Assembly: GCA_024345305.1 (NCBI GenBank)
Contig: BRON01000007.1
Span: 744,001 to 808,000 of the forward strand
DNA length: 64,000 nt
From: Mrakia gelida
Taxonomy: Eukaryota; Basidiomycota; Tremellomycetes; Cystofilobasidiales; Mrakiaceae
Direction: 5' to 3'
In this document: one piece after another, positions 1 to 12,025 of the stretch
Layout: every line of letters begins with the position of its first letter
How positions within the stretch are numbered: position 1 is the stretch's first letter
Notes under the pieces: model-generated
What the model was told of the DNA's origin: nothing
Seen by the model: the letters and a program-made list of their open reading frames with translations, nothing else
Databases searched by the model: none
Translations under genes and position numbers: made by a program

Positions 1-1158
1 AGCCTGGAGTCTACACCGCTAAGGCCGAGGGACACAGCGACGAGTTCGCTCACGAGTACAAGGGAACTCCCGTCGCTCCTACCGACGGAAAGGTCTTCAT
101 CGACTCGATCAAGCAGGCTCTCAAGGACGTTATCGCTGCCGAGCCTCTGATCACTCGATACGATACCATCGCTGGAGACGGAGACTGTGGAACTTGCCTC
201 GAGAACGGAGCTATTGGTGAGTCGCCTCGTTCAAAATCCGTTGCGTCTCTATCTTTATCTCGAGTATTGACGCTCTTTCTTGAATTCCTTGTTCTTCCCA
301 GGTATCCTCAAAGCTATCGATGACGGACTCATTTCCGACACCGATGTTATCGCTGCTGTTCTTTCTCTCGCCGAGCAGGTTCGTTCTGTGCCCCGCTCGC
401 TGTCCCTCTCGCTCGCCTTGCCGAGCTCGTTCTGACTCTCTCTTGTCCATCGTCTTCAGATCGAGATTCACATGGATGGTACCTCCGGTGCTCTCTACTC
501 CATCTTCTTCAACGGTCTCGCCTCTGGTCTCCGAGCCGCTTCCGAATCCCTCTCCTCCACCGTCGCCACCTCCGCCGTTTGGTCGGAAGCTCTCACCCAA
601 GCCAAGGCTACCCTCTACCAGGTTCGTCTCCATTTCCAGTCTTTTTGGCCACTCTTCTCTTACGCGAAGCTGACCTCTCGGACCTTCTTCTCGCCCTGCA
701 GTACACTCGAGGTTCGTTCAGCTTTCAACGCGTCGATTATTCCGTTGGACTCCCAAGCTGACCTCTTTTCTCGTTCTTTCTCTCTTCTCCTCAGCTCGAA
801 CTCCCTCCCGAACTCTCGTCGACCCTCTGGAATCTTTCGTCACCGCCTTCGCTTCCAACACCGACGACTTCGCCGCTTCGGTGAAGGCTGGAGTCGACGC
901 CGCTGCCGACACCGCCAACTTCGAGGCCAAGGCCGGTCGAGCTGCTTATGGTGAGTCTCACAGTTCACTCTTCCCCGTCTTGAGTTTCGAGGTGGAGCCC
1001 GGAGCAGGAGAACGAACGAACGAAGAGCTGACCCGACGCGTCCTTTTTTCCGTTCCTCAGTCGGTCGTGAACAGCTCGCTCTTGCTGCCATCCCCGATCC
1101 TGGAGCTCACGGAGTCTCGGTCATCTTGGAGGGTATCCTGAAGGTGGTTGGAAAGTAG
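1..1158 (+). CDS. DAK1: Dihydroxyacetone kinase, C-terminal part (5' end outside window)
   Basis: Phosphorylates dihydroxyacetone with ATP, feeding glycerol or methanol-derived triose into glycolysis and detoxifying dihydroxyacetone in the cytosol. Exons read 1-216, 302-378, 460-621, 702-711, 795-950 and 1061-1158, giving 238 codons plus stop from frame 3. The visible part is the ATP-binding DhaL-like domain: GDGDCGTCLENGA near 175-213, MDGTSGALY near 471-497, and ARTPSRTLVDPL, which is only formed when the 10-nt microexon 702-711 is joined to 795. These motifs are diagnostic of single-chain eukaryotic DAKs. The DhaK substrate domain lies upstream of the window. Three of the five introns start with GTTCGT rather than GTGAGT. 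Identification is secure; only the missing 5' end is open. Confidence 0.95.
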
Positions 1159-1921
1159 AGGAGGGTATCGGTGGTCTGGGCCTCCTGGTTTTAGAAGGGA
1201 CTCTTTCGCGTTTTCTTTGGTTTCGTTCATCTTTTTGGTTCTTCTCGTGTGATGCATCTATTCTCTTTCTCTGGAGACAAAAAGAAAGTAACCCTACCTC
1301 ACTCTCCTGCAGGCACAGCCCTTGCGAACGGGAGAAGATGCAGGTGGAAGGCATCCTAGTTCGTTCTCAGTGCGACGCGTCGCTATCGAGATCATTCCTC
1401 GTTCGTTCCTTTCCTCCCGTTCGTCGACGGAGCCTCGACCTTCTTGTGCGACCTCTTTCCGAGCAAGAGCCCGAGATGCGAAGCCGAACAAAGTCTTCGT
1501 AAAGAAAGAGCGCGATCTAAACGAGACCCCCCCCCGCACCGACCCTCGTCGCCTTCGACACCCTCTCCCTTCCCTTGGGCCGCGCTCTGAAGAGAGGAGA
1601 GCAGCGTCACAGCTCCCCTCGGGTGGATGCCTCTGGTCTTGATCGTCTTGAAGTAGGAGTAGGAAGAAGCGAGTGGTTGCTGGACTGGTGATGAGGAAAG
1701 GCGAACGTTTACGTCGGTGGCCGTTTGAGGGAGAGGGGTGGTCGAGGCTCTACTGCAAGAAAAACTGCGATAAACGAAGCATGGTCAGCCGAGGATGCTT
1801 AATAGGTGTACGACGAAGATGCGTAGAGTACGAGGCTGGGACCCAAAGAGCGAGGGAACTCACGACGCGTCCCATTCCTTTCGTTCACTCGTCCTCTCCG
1901 ACTTGAACATCCCTGGCATCC
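1159..1921. other. Spacer between convergent genes
   Basis: 3' flank of the dihydroxyacetone kinase and of the small hypothetical gene on the other strand. It holds two GACGCGTC palindromes (about 1374 and 1864). Open frames here lack splice context or family features. I see no further gene. Confidence 0.5.
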
Positions 1922-2344
1922 CTACATCACTCCCTTACCACCTCCAAACACGATGCTAACACCCCACCCCAGAGCTCCCAAGAACCCCAAAAGACCGAGC
2001 CCGTAAAGAGCCCATCTCCCAGCTCTCTTCTTGTGCTTCTCGTTTTTCTCGTCATCGTCCGTCGGTACAATCACCTCAACTGGCAGCAGCTTCCCATCCT
2101 CTCCTTCCTCTTCCCACTCCTCCGTCGTGAGAACAGCTGCGAAGGGTGATTGGAGGAGAGGACGATCGGGTTTGGGGTTGGAGGCGAACGAGTGAGGGGT
2201 TCGAGGAGTGAGGAGTTGCTGGGACGCGGCGTGTAGAGGGACGTAGGACGCTTGAGCTTTGGAGATGAGGAGGGGTTTGGGAGGAATGTTGGAAGAGGGA
2301 GGCTGCTGTGGTTGGAGGTGAAGAGAAGGAAGGGCAGAGACCAA
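1922..2344 (-). CDS. Hypothetical protein with C-terminal membrane anchor (5' end unresolved)
   Basis: Not recognised. An open frame of about 140 codons ends at 1922. The C-terminal third has an acidic stretch (EEWEEEGEDGK), a basic stretch (KNEKHKKRAGR) and then one hydrophobic Gly/Leu-rich segment (WALYGLGLLGFLGALGWG) followed by a few residues, the layout of a tail-anchored or type II small membrane protein. The frame stays open upstream to about 2480 but I find no in-frame ATG; the codon at 2344 is TTG, so either an upstream exon supplies the start or the gene is not real. The charge and hydrophobicity pattern is the main support for coding. Confidence 0.4.
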   Translation of the reverse strand: MVSALPSLHLQPQQPPSSNIPPKPLLISKAQASYVPLHAASQQLLTPRTPHSFASNPKPDRPLLQSPFAAVLTTEEWEEEGEDGKLLPVEVIVPTDDDEKNEKHKKRAGRWALYGLGLLGFLGALGWGVSIVFGGGKGVM

Positions 2345-3342
2345 GGAGTTGCGAGAAAGAGAGGGGAGGGGAGCGAGAGCGTCGAGACGAGTCCGGGGTT
2401 GGTTGTCGTTGTTCGTTGCTCTGTTGTTGTATATGTGGCGAGAGGGGAGTGCGCAGCCTGTTTTTGAGCCGGGTAGTTATTCTGAATCTGTCTGGGGATC
2501 AGTGGATAACAATGGGGAGGAAAGGACTTTCTCGACGCGTCGACTTCCTCCGTCGAGTCACTCGCGGCCTTCGCCCTTCATTGAGGCCCGATCTTCCTTG
2601 ATCATCTCTCTTGCCATCAGAGGAGATGGAAGAAATAGAGAACAATCTGTCCGAGGCCCGTTCAGATTGTCTGGAAGTCGCGGGAGAGCTTTTCGAGCAA
2701 GAGGGGGGAGGGACGGTGAACGGGACGCGTCTCGACGACAGTTTCGATCTCTCTCTCAGTTCTCAGACTGCTCACCCACGATCCCGTCGCGTACGATATC
2801 GTAGATGGTCGTTCCGAGTCCTCTCGGAGATACTGCTACTCTGGGCCAGGACGCGACGAAGGGCAAAGCGGAGCTCGCTGGAAAAGAGTTCTACAAAGAA
2901 GACACGCTCGGCGACGCTGGGTTTCTCGCCTTTTCTTCGCAGATTTTCCTTCGCCCTTCGAGCGTGTACGTCAGCAGCCTCGCCCAGAGTCCTCAGGCCA
3001 TCGAAACATCGACTTTTCGATGGCTCGCGGTGACAACCTGATCGGAGAGTCGCAAGAGAAGACAAATCGGAGGCGGCTCTCGAGTCTCTCGCTCCTCCTC
3101 CTCTCCTCTTGTCCTTGATGAGCTGCCTTTCCTCACTCAACCGAAAAAAGACGGCCTCGCCCAGATGGCATGACTTCAACTCCGGATGCCCAAGCCCTTA
3201 TCTATAGATGTTGCTCCTTCTTTTCTGCCCCCCTTCGGCTTGGGAGGGTCTGTTTTTCTTTGAGCCCCTCGAATCCAGACTCGCCCTTTTTGGTCCTCCT
3301 CCCCTTCGCTCGTGCTGGGTCGTTCAACTCCCAACCACCATC
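2345..3342. other. Upstream region of the epimerase gene
   Basis: Contains the likely promoter of the + strand epimerase and perhaps the missing first exon of the minus-strand hypothetical gene. Two GACGCGTC palindromes lie near 2534 and 2724. Nothing else could be supported. Confidence 0.4.
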
Positions 3343-6197
3343 ATGCCAGCCTCAAATCAAGAACGAAAGGTGAGCAGACCTTCCTCTCTACCCTCTTCGA
3401 AAGCTGAAGCTGAACTTGTCTGTCTCTCTAGCGTGTCATCGTCACTGGAGGAGCTGGATATATCGGTGAGCGGCGACCTTCTCTCTCTCGACAGCTCTCC
3501 TCCTTCTCCCACCTCGGTCCCTCCCCTCTGGAGCTAGCTACAGCTCCAGATCTTCGACTCAGGTGAAGAGGAGGTGCTGAGGACTCGTTGCTGACTTTTT
3601 CTCGCTTCGATCTTTGCTCGTTGTTCGATTCTTTGCTCAGGTTCTCATGTCGTTCTCGAGCTCATGCTCACTGGACGCTACCTCCCCGTCGTTATCGATA
3701 ACGGACACAACTCAAAAGCTAGGGCCGTAGCCAAGGTCCAGGAGGTCGCAGAGGACGTTCTCGGGTGAGTCTGAACTTCCTATATCGACCTCTACGGACG
3801 TGTTGGGGAGAAAGAGGAGGGGCCAGCGGAGGGAAGGAAGAGCATGGGCTGAAGGCGAGCGACAGAAGCGTCGCACGACAGCTCCGCATGCGACCTTATC
3901 TGCCAGAGACTACGTCGGCGACGAGTCTCTGGTAGTGTAGAAGCTAGCTCAGCTGTCACGAAGCTCGCGCCGGAGCTAGGGAGGGACAGAGGAGCGTTCG
4001 AACGAGGTGACGGTTCACCTCTCTTCCCTCCTTCCTCGGAGCAGGATCGAGTCCAGAGCCCTCTTTCCTGAGCTCGCAGGATTCACTCTTGCAGCTACAA
4101 CCACACCATCGAAGGCCCTATACCTCTCCTACACGTCTCTACCCCTAGGAATCGTTTCCGAACCCTTCGCTAAACTTCCAACTCTGTTGCTTTGCTTCCC
4201 CTTCGCTCCCCTTCCAGAGACTCCAACCTCCCCCGGATAGACCTTCACAACGTCGACCTCACCTCAGCAACTCAAGTAGAGGACGTCTTCAAGTCCTACG
4301 AGGGCAAGGGTGGGGTCTGGGGTGTCATTCACATCGCTGTAAGTCTCTACCTAGCTCGCTCTCTCGACTCGTCGAGCTTCCCTTTCGGTTCGAGTCCGAC
4401 GAAAGCTCAGCTCACACGCCCTCCCCTTCCTCTCTTCTTGCGAATCTAATCAACAGGCTTGGAAGGCTGTCGGAGAGTCAGGAGAGCTGCCGCTGCAGTA
4501 CTACCAGAACAACGTCTCTGCTACCATCAGCTTGCTCGATGTACGTCCCTTTCTTCTCGCGCTCTCCTCCCTCCTTTGCTCTTCAAATCCACTCCCTCCT
4601 CACAGCTCGGGCCCTCGAAACCTCCCCTCCTTCCACGACGATCTTTCGAAGCTCCCACTGTCATGCTTTCGAAGCCCTCTCTCCCCAGGATCGACCCACC
4701 CATCACCTTCGCACGCTAGCTTCGTTTACCTTTTCGCGAAGCTGACCTTTGCCTTCCTTCCTCTCGCGTTCGCTCGTGTTTGTTCTCGACGGCAGATCAT
4801 GTCCCGCTACAATACTAAGCACTTCGTCTACTCCTCCTCGGCCACCGTCTACGGAGTCCCATCAGTGATCCCTATTCCCGAGTCGATGCCTTTGGCTCCC
4901 GAGAGTTGTTACGGAAGGACGAAGGCTATGTGCGAGATGTTGTTGAAGGATCTGGCGAAGGGTGAGCTTTCGTCCCTCTCTTATCGGCTCATGCTTACCT
5001 GGAGGTGGTCTGGGAGTGGTGGAGTGGGGTATCAGCCGCTTTGGCGTGCGTAGGCAGGGAAGCAAGGCGCGAAGAGCTGACCTTGCTTCGTTCGTACTTT
5101 CGCTTTGAAACAGCCGACCCTGAGCTCAAGACCTGCTCCCTTCGATACTTCAAGTGAGTCTAGCTCTTCTCTACCCCCCAAGACAGGTATCCGTGAGCTG
5201 ACAGTCCTTCGTTCGCTCTTCTTCAGCCCCGCCGGAGCTCATCCTTCAGGAAAGATCGGAGAGGATCCTCAGGGAAAGCCTGGAAACCTCGTTCCTCTGC
5301 TTGCTGCCATGGCCGTCGGTCGATACCTCGAGCCTGGATTCAAGGTCTTCGGAAACGACTTCCCTACTGTGTGAGTCTTCACCTTAATCCATTGCCCGCT
5401 CTTCGTGAGGCGGAGCCCTTTCGACGCGAGCTGTTGCCTCCTCCGAGCTCGAGCTGACCTACGTTCTGCACTCCTTCGCTTTACCTTCTCCTTTCTTTTC
5501 TGTAGCGATGGAACTTGCGTCCGAGACTACCTCCACATCGTTGACCTCGCTCAGGGTCACGTCCTCGCGCTCGACGGTATCGCCTCGGGCAAGGTCTTCA
5601 ACTTCCCTTCCTCCTCCTCCTCCTCACCCAAACAAAACGGATCGACACCTCATCCTCCTCCTCCCTTCGAAGGAAACTTCAAGGCTTACAACCTCGGACG
5701 AGGGAAGGCCTACAGTGTGCTGCAGATCGTCGCGGCGATGGAGAAGGCGACGGGTGTGAAGTACGAGTACGAGATCGTTGGAAGGAGGTGAGTCCTTCGT
5801 TCCTGCCCGATTGCTTTGGGAGGGAATGGTGGACTGAGAGCAGCCGATGGTGTCGCATGCACGACGGACTTTCAGACGTTGCAGAGAGCGATGAGAGAGG
5901 CAAACGAACTGAAACTGACGCGTTCTCCATCTCGTTTGGTTTTGTTCGTTGCAGGGACGGAGACGTGCCCGATCTGACCGCCGATCCCACACTGGCACAG
6001 GCCGAGCTCGGTTTCATCGCTTCGAGAACACTGGAGGAGGCTTGCACGGATCTCTGGCGATGGCAGACCAACAGCCCACATGGTGAGTCGCGTCGCTCTC
6101 CCTTCGTCTCTTCGCGCCGAACGTCGACTGACCTCCCTCCCCCCTTCCTTCTTTCTCTCCCTTTCCACTAGGTTACGACACCGTCCAGAAGGCTTAA
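3343..6197 (+). CDS. GAL10: UDP-glucose 4-epimerase (epimerase domain only)
   Basis: Interconverts UDP-glucose and UDP-galactose in the Leloir pathway, using bound NAD. Eleven exons: 3343-3369, 3432-3465, 3641-3764, 4218-4338, 4457-4540, 4796-4961, 5114-5153, 5227-5370, 5506-5787, 5955-6082, 6172-6197 (391 aa). Motifs: the Rossmann GGAGYIGSH at residues 16-24, the catalytic serine region SSSATVYG, the catalytic YGRTK (YxxxK), and [12 protein letters not shown]. The protein stops after the epimerase fold, so it lacks the mutarotase domain fused to Saccharomyces Gal10. A Ser/Pro-rich insert ([12 protein letters not shown] followed by PHPPPP) precedes FKAYNLG. Intron 3 is unusually long at 453 nt and carries a perfect hairpin. 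Convergent with NOP9 downstream. Confidence 0.96.
3903..3932. repeat. Perfect inverted repeat inside epimerase intron 3
   Basis: CCAGAGACT at 3903-3911 and its reverse complement AGTCTCTGG at 3924-3932 flank a 12-nt loop, giving a 9-bp perfect stem. It lies in the longest intron of the gene (3765-4217). Function unknown. Confidence 0.7.
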
Positions 6198-6629
6198 TAA
6201 ATCCCAACCTCTTCTCTTCTCATCGTCTCTCTCTCTCATCGCATGTGCTCGTTTCTCGTCCTCCCCCCATATGCATCCTGCTTTGAACCGCTGCTCTTCC
6301 TCTCGCTCGCCTGTGCTTCTACTCTAGATACCTTAACTCCCCTCTCGCTCTCCTTACCTACATAATCTCTTCTTCGCTTTTGCTCCTCGCTCTCGTTCCG
6401 CCTTGCTTGCTATGTCGGACACTTCGCTTCGCTTTCGCCACTTTCCCGCCCTTTCTCTGCTTGCTGTTCAAAGGCGCTCCTTCTTTAGTTATCTCTCAAT
6501 TATCATTCGCTTCTCCTTCTATCTTAACATGCCCTGCGTTGCTTCTTGCTGGTCTCTCGAAAACGCGTGAAACCCCTCATCAAAACAATAGCAAAACGAA
6601 AGCAAAACAAAATTACGAGAAAGACTAGA
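6198..6629. other. Convergent 3' region
   Basis: T/C-rich sequence between the stop codons of the epimerase and NOP9. It presumably holds both 3' UTRs. No gene seen. Confidence 0.5.
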
Positions 6630-9600
6630 CTAAGCAGAGCTCTCCACAACCTTCTCCTTCTTATCCTTCTTCTCCTTCTTTCTCTTCTCCTTTTTCACCT
6701 CTCCAGACCCTCCCACACTAGCCTTGATCGCACCCAAGATGCTTCCCAACCCCGCGTCTGCCTCCTCGACGACCTTCGACTTCTTCCTCTTCTTGACGAC
6801 CTTCCCTTCCTCCGAGGGGACCTCAGCGACTTCCATTGGAGCGACGATGACGAGGGGTGCTGGTGCTGGTGCTGGCGTAGGAGCAGGAACGGCGGCGGCA
6901 GGGGTGGGAAGAGGGAGTCCAGCCTTCGCGGACGCGAACAGCTCGTCGATCTCGTCGACCTTGGGAACCGTCTTGTCTCTCTTCCTCTTCTTCCCAGGGA
7001 CCTCCTCGACGACAGCAGTGGCGGGGGAATCGGTGGAGGTGGAGGTGGAAGCGATGGGCTGACCGAGAGGGGCGATGGGAGCGACGACGGGAGCGGGACG
7101 AGGAGGAGGGGTTTGAAAGACTCTCCATTCGTCTGGACGACGTCGGTAGAGGTTGATGTTGACTCTTCGACCGAAGAACCGACCGTATTGGGATCCGGCG
7201 ATGGAAGATTCAGAGGGGATGAGGGATTTGGCGATCTTTTCCTGTGGACGAGGGAACGAAAGACGAAACAAAGAAGAAGGGAAGGCGCGTCAGATTTTGG
7301 TTTCGAGGTTCGGCGATCCAACGAGAACACGAAAAGAGGTAGGGCTTGACGAACCTTCAAGAACCCATCGCACCCATCCCAGAGCTTCTCTCCCACCCTC
7401 GACCCAACCTTGTCGTCAACCATCTCGAACCACTTCCCGTTGAAGGCCATGATGATCTTTCGACTGTTCTTGAACGCGACGGTGGGGGACTCGATGACGG
7501 CGTCGAAGAGGCGAGAGGAGATGGGATGGTGGGTCATGGTGAGGAGTTCTGAGACGGGGAGGGAGATGAGACTGCATCAAAACAACGAACACGAACGAAG
7601 AAAGTCAGTTTCTCAAGTCGCGTCGTCCTCACCCACTGCGTCGGGTTTGGTCGAACTCACCTGTTCAACACGATCTCGTTATGCGGGCTAGGCATCCTCA
7701 AAATACTCTGGAGAAGCAAAGCTCCCTGCATGTTGGGCGTGAGAGGATCCGCGACCCGTTGTCGACCCATCATTCGTCGTTTCTGATACATCTCCGACTC
7801 GGTCATCTCAGCCTCGCCTTCGAGTCGTTCTTGCGAGTGTTGATCCTTCTCATCGAGAGTCTCCTCTACGTCGTCGTCGTCGGCATCGGGTTCTTCTCCT
7901 TCGGGAGGGGCTTCTCCGATGGCTTTTCGGTAGCGCTGAGGAGGGAGGGAGGGAGGGAAGGGAGAGGTCAGAAACGACGCGACGAAAGGAAGGACGAGCG
8001 AGATGGAGAGATGGAAGGAGGCAAGCTCACCTTCAGAGTCTTGAGAGTGAGAGCACAAGGGACGAGTCGGTTCTTGTCCTCAGGAGTCTTCAGCTCGAAG
8101 GCTTGGTAGATGGCCTGGACGAGGAGGACGAACGAGACGCGTCACAGATCAGCTCGACGAGACGAAGACGCGGAGACGGGAAGAAGGAGAGAGGTGGGCT
8201 ACTCACGTCAACGACAGCCTCTCCGTGGACCTTCAGCTCAGTAGCTCGCTCGACAACCTCCTTCAAGACACCCATTCTCGCTCGCTCTGTCGCGGAGAAC
8301 GAAAGAAACGCGGTCAGTCTTCGTTTCGTCTCGCCCGTCGTCGTCCTCCTCCCGTCCACCCCACCAACCCCTTCCCGATACTCTAACGACCCAGCGATAA
8401 CCCAAAGAGAAGGATCCTGAACACTCACTAACACCCCTAGCCCAATCTCCTCCTCCAGCCTCCACCAACACCTCCCCCAACCCCTCCTCACCCAACCTCC
8501 TCACGACCTTCGCCATCACGAAATTCGCCACAGGATGCACCGAAAGCTTCCCAATCCTACCCACGAAGTAGGTCTTCCAGAGGAGGTCGAAGATCCTCGG
8601 AGGGGAGATTCGAAGGAGGAGTTCGAAGAGGTGGGATCCGGTGGGGTCTCGGAGGAGGAGCTCGAGGTAGTCTGTTCGGGTGGGTGGTGGGGAGGTGGGA
8701 TCGACTGAGAGAGGGAAACGCATGGGATGGATGGGAGGGATGGAAGGGAGATAATGAGGGTTAGTCTGATGGAAGAGGGAGAAGAGGAGAAGAAGGGAAG
8801 CGAGAGAAGGAAAGGAAGGGCGCAACGAACGAAGTGCAGTAACGAGACCCGAAAGGATCGAATCGAGTAGAGATCCGGGAATCTCAGCTTCTCCTCCTGC
8901 AGCTTCCAACTCGATCAGCATCTGCAACAGCCCAAGACAGCGACCAAAAGCGAAACGAATCAGTTTCTCTGGCTCGTCTCCAAAAACAAACCTCTCGACG
9001 CGTCTCGTTCGCTCGCTCGCTCCCTCACTCACCTGTATAGCCGGCCCAGCGACCTGTCCAACCCCCAGCGCCCTAATCTCCTGCTCCCCAACCTTCTCCT
9101 TCACACTCCTCCAAAACTCCTTCAGCACCTCCCCAAACTGAGCCGGAACCGCTCTCGTCTCCGTCTTTCCATCCTCTCCCTCGTTCTGCACCACGCTCTT
9201 GGTCGTTCCGTGGCTCTTGGCGTACTTCGTACTTCTCTTCGAGCGAAGAGCGGAGGGTCCGTTGGAGTTGGAGTCGTTGGGTGAGGGGATGGGACGAGCG
9301 GAGAGGAGGAGGAGGAGGACTCGGATGGGGTGGGAGGAGAAAGGGGATTGGAGGAGGAGAGGGAGGGTGGGGAGGAGTTCCTGCGAAATGAGACGAGACG
9401 AGGATGAGGGGCGTCAGAGAATGTGAGAGGGTGAGGGTGAGAGTGAGGAGAGGAGAGGGGAGCTGACCTTGGTGATGAAGAGGATGAGATCGGACATGAA
9501 GGGGAGGACTCCCTCGGCGGGATCCATGGTCGCTTGTTGGGAGGGGAAGATGCCTCGCGTCTGGATAAGGCGAAGAAGCGATCAGTCAGTCAGTGGGTGT

Positions 9601-10677
9601 GTTGAAGTGGTGAGATAGTGATGCAGAGGTATACACGAACCTCTCGATCAACAGTCAAAGCTCCCAAAGTGAAGAGCGTCTGAACGACGTGACTTCCGAA
9701 TCGATGTTGGATGAGCTTCTCGTAGCTGTACGAAACGAAACAACGGCAAACCAAAGCACACAACCAGCATATCAGTGACAGCTCTCTATCTGAACCAGTT
9801 TCGAGCTCGACGAAGCTCTTCCTCGTGCGCAAATGAGCTCGAAAGCGAACGAAGGCAAGAAGAGAAAGAGACGTTCGACTCACTTCCCCGACAAACTATC
9901 CGCGAACACCCTTCGACCCCAGTCTCCCATGTTCCAGATCATCCTCTCAATAACGAGCGCGCAATCCGAATCGGTCGAAAGCTGGAGTTCCTTGTCCCTG
10001 AGCTCGGAAAGAGCAGCGGAGACGAGGAGTTGACGGTCTGGAGCGAACGACGAAAAGAAAGAGGTCAGCGAGCTGATTCGACGATCCAAGCGCGTACGCG
10101 TGTATGCGCTTGCGAAACAACGAGCTGGGGCGAGCTCTGCGGGACAAGGAAAGAGGAAGAGAAGGAAGGAAGGAAGTCGAAGGTGAAGCTGACCTTCGTT
10201 TTCCTCGTCCGCTTCCTCTCCTTGAGGCAACCCTCCCTCCTCGAAGATTTTCAGTCGATCGTCGACGGTCTTGAAGTACGCTTTGACCTATAACCACCCC
10301 GAAAATCGCCCCGAAGTCAGCGAATCTGCTCGTTGTTGAGCTCGTCTCTTCCTCCTCCCCTCCCAAATTTCAATCCACCTCTCCTCTCTCCTTCGTGAAC
10401 GTACCTCAGCGTCTACGAACCCCCAAGGGGCGTCTCCCTCTACTCTCTCCCTGATGCTTCCGTACCCTCCGTCTCCGGGAGTGATCCAGTCTGCGTCTCC
10501 TCGTTCTTGATCGTCTCCTCCTCCTCCCTGGTGAGGTTGAGCGTTGAGGTCGTGAGTCGAGGTTGAAGTTGATCCTTGGACTTGAGCTTGATAGGCTTCC
10601 TCAGTGGCTTCCTCGACGGTCGCTTCGGTCGTCTTGGCTTTACGCTTTCCTCGCTTTCGGATGATCTCCTTGGGCAT
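6630..10677 (-). CDS. NOP9: NOP9-type pumilio-repeat nucleolar protein
   Basis: Nop9 binds pre-rRNA through pumilio-like repeats in the nucleolus and is needed for 18S rRNA and 40S subunit maturation. Thirteen exons on the minus strand: 10405-10677, 10194-10287, 9884-10037, 9641-9725, 9468-9560, 9033-9380, 8831-8921, 8429-8704, 8207-8286, 8031-8114, 7661-7935, 7355-7571, 6630-7241 (893 aa). The N-terminus has a basic tract (RKRGKRKAK) then PWGFVDAEV, typical of Nop9. Helical repeat cores include CALVIERMIWNM, IQHRFGSHVVQTLF, HPVANFVMAKVVRRL and SRKIIMAFNGKW. The C-terminal exon is a low-complexity Ala/Pro and Lys-rich nuclear tail ending EKVVESSA. It shares a 151-bp intergenic region with the divergent kinase-like gene. 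Confidence 0.92.
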
Positions 10678-10828
10678 GTCGAAGAAGAAGAAGAAAGAAG
10701 GGGAGTGGGTGTTTGAGGAAGGAGGGAGGGTGAGCTGAGCTCTGTGCGAGAATCCTCGAAAGTTGAAATCGATCGAGCTCGCAAGCCTTCCCCTTCCCTT
10801 CCTTCCTTTTGTCTTCAAACGCTCAGCG
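10678..10828. promoter_or_regulatory. Bidirectional promoter region NOP9 / kinase-like gene
   Basis: Only 151 bp separate the two divergent start codons (10677 and 10829), so this short stretch must hold both core promoters or overlapping 5' leaders. I see no clear TATA element. Confidence 0.55.
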
Positions 10829-12025
10829 ATGTCTCTTCCTCAACTCTCCAAATCCATACCAACGACGCCTCAGAAGTTACCCCAAACGCTCCTCGTCCTC
10901 GTAGGACTCATCGGATCAGGAAAGGTCAGCCTTGCTCTCTCCTCCTTCTCCTTCCTTCCTTGCCGAGCTCATTTTGCTTTCTTCGAGTAGAGCTCCCTCG
11001 CCAACGCCTTAGAACAAGATCTCGGATGGATGCGCTGCAATCAAGATGAACTTCAAGGGGATCGGAGACTCGTAGAGAAGAAGGTCAGGGCTGGGTTGAG
11101 TCAGGTAAGTCGAGCTCAACTCCTCCCTTCCTTGCTCTCTCTTCGCTTCGAGCTCACCATCTTCCTTCCGTCTTTGCTGTTGTCTTTTCGTTCGCGTTGC
11201 GGGGGACCAGGGCCTCAACGTAGTAGTAGATCGAACCAACTTTGATCCTCAGTGCGTGCTTCCCACTCGTTCTGCTTGTTCAGCCTTCCGTTCGATTCGT
11301 TTCGCGCTCGAGCTCACCTCTCGTCTTCCTTCCCTCTCTCTTTCTTGCGTTCGTGGTTCAACAGACAGCGAGCCCACTGGCTGAATATTGCGTCCAACTT
11401 CCCTAAAGTCCAGAAATGGGCTTTGTTCCGTGCGTGTCGTCCCATTCTTCCTCCTCCTCCCTCCATCAACCTCTCTCGGCTCGCTCACCTCCCTCCCGCC
11501 GCTCCCTCTCTCCTTCCCACCCCCCCCGCCCCCCTTTCATCTCCTTTCTCCACTTCGTCCTTCGTTTCCTTCCTTCTAGTGGACGTCCCCCTCCCCCTCT
11601 GCCGCGAACGCCTTTCCCACCGAACCAACCACCCAACCATCACCTCCTTCGAGCAAGCCGACCAAGTCCTCACCAAGTTCTCGAACCAGCTTCGGCCCCC
11701 CACTCCCTCAGAGGGGTTCGATCGTGTACTACACTTGACGGATCTGCTGCCGCTGGAGATCCCGAGGGAGATGTTGGAAGGGTTGGTGGAGAGGGTGGAG
11801 AAGGAGGGGGAGAGGCAGACGCTTTGGAGTCGGAGTCAGTGGGGAGGAGGACCGCAAGGCCAGGGAGGGTTTGGAGGGGGTGGGAGAGGCGGTGGGTATG
11901 GAGGGCAGCAGGGTGGTGGTGGGCGGGGTGGGTATCGAGGAGGAGCAGGAGGAGGAGGAGGGCAAGGGTATGGAGGGGCGAATGGAGGAGGGGAGAGACG
12001 GTCGGATGCTGGGAGTTGGAGGTAG
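10829..12025 (+). CDS. Polynucleotide-kinase-like P-loop protein with RGG tail
   Basis: Five exons: 10829-10924, 10991-11104, 11211-11251, 11365-11429, 11580-12025 (253 aa). Residues 25-33 form a Walker A loop (GLIGSGKSS); then RCNQDELQGDRR and VVVDRTNFDPQQRAHWL follow, the pattern of the kinase half of polynucleotide kinase 3'-phosphatases and related AAA_33 kinases. DVPLPLCRERLSHRTNHPTI probably forms the lid/nucleotide-binding part. There is no phosphatase or FHA domain. The last 60 residues are glycine/arginine rich (GGGRGGGYGGQQ, GGGRGGYRGG), an RGG-box likely to bind RNA. The true substrate cannot be read from sequence. Divergent from NOP9, convergent with PEX19. Confidence 0.8.
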
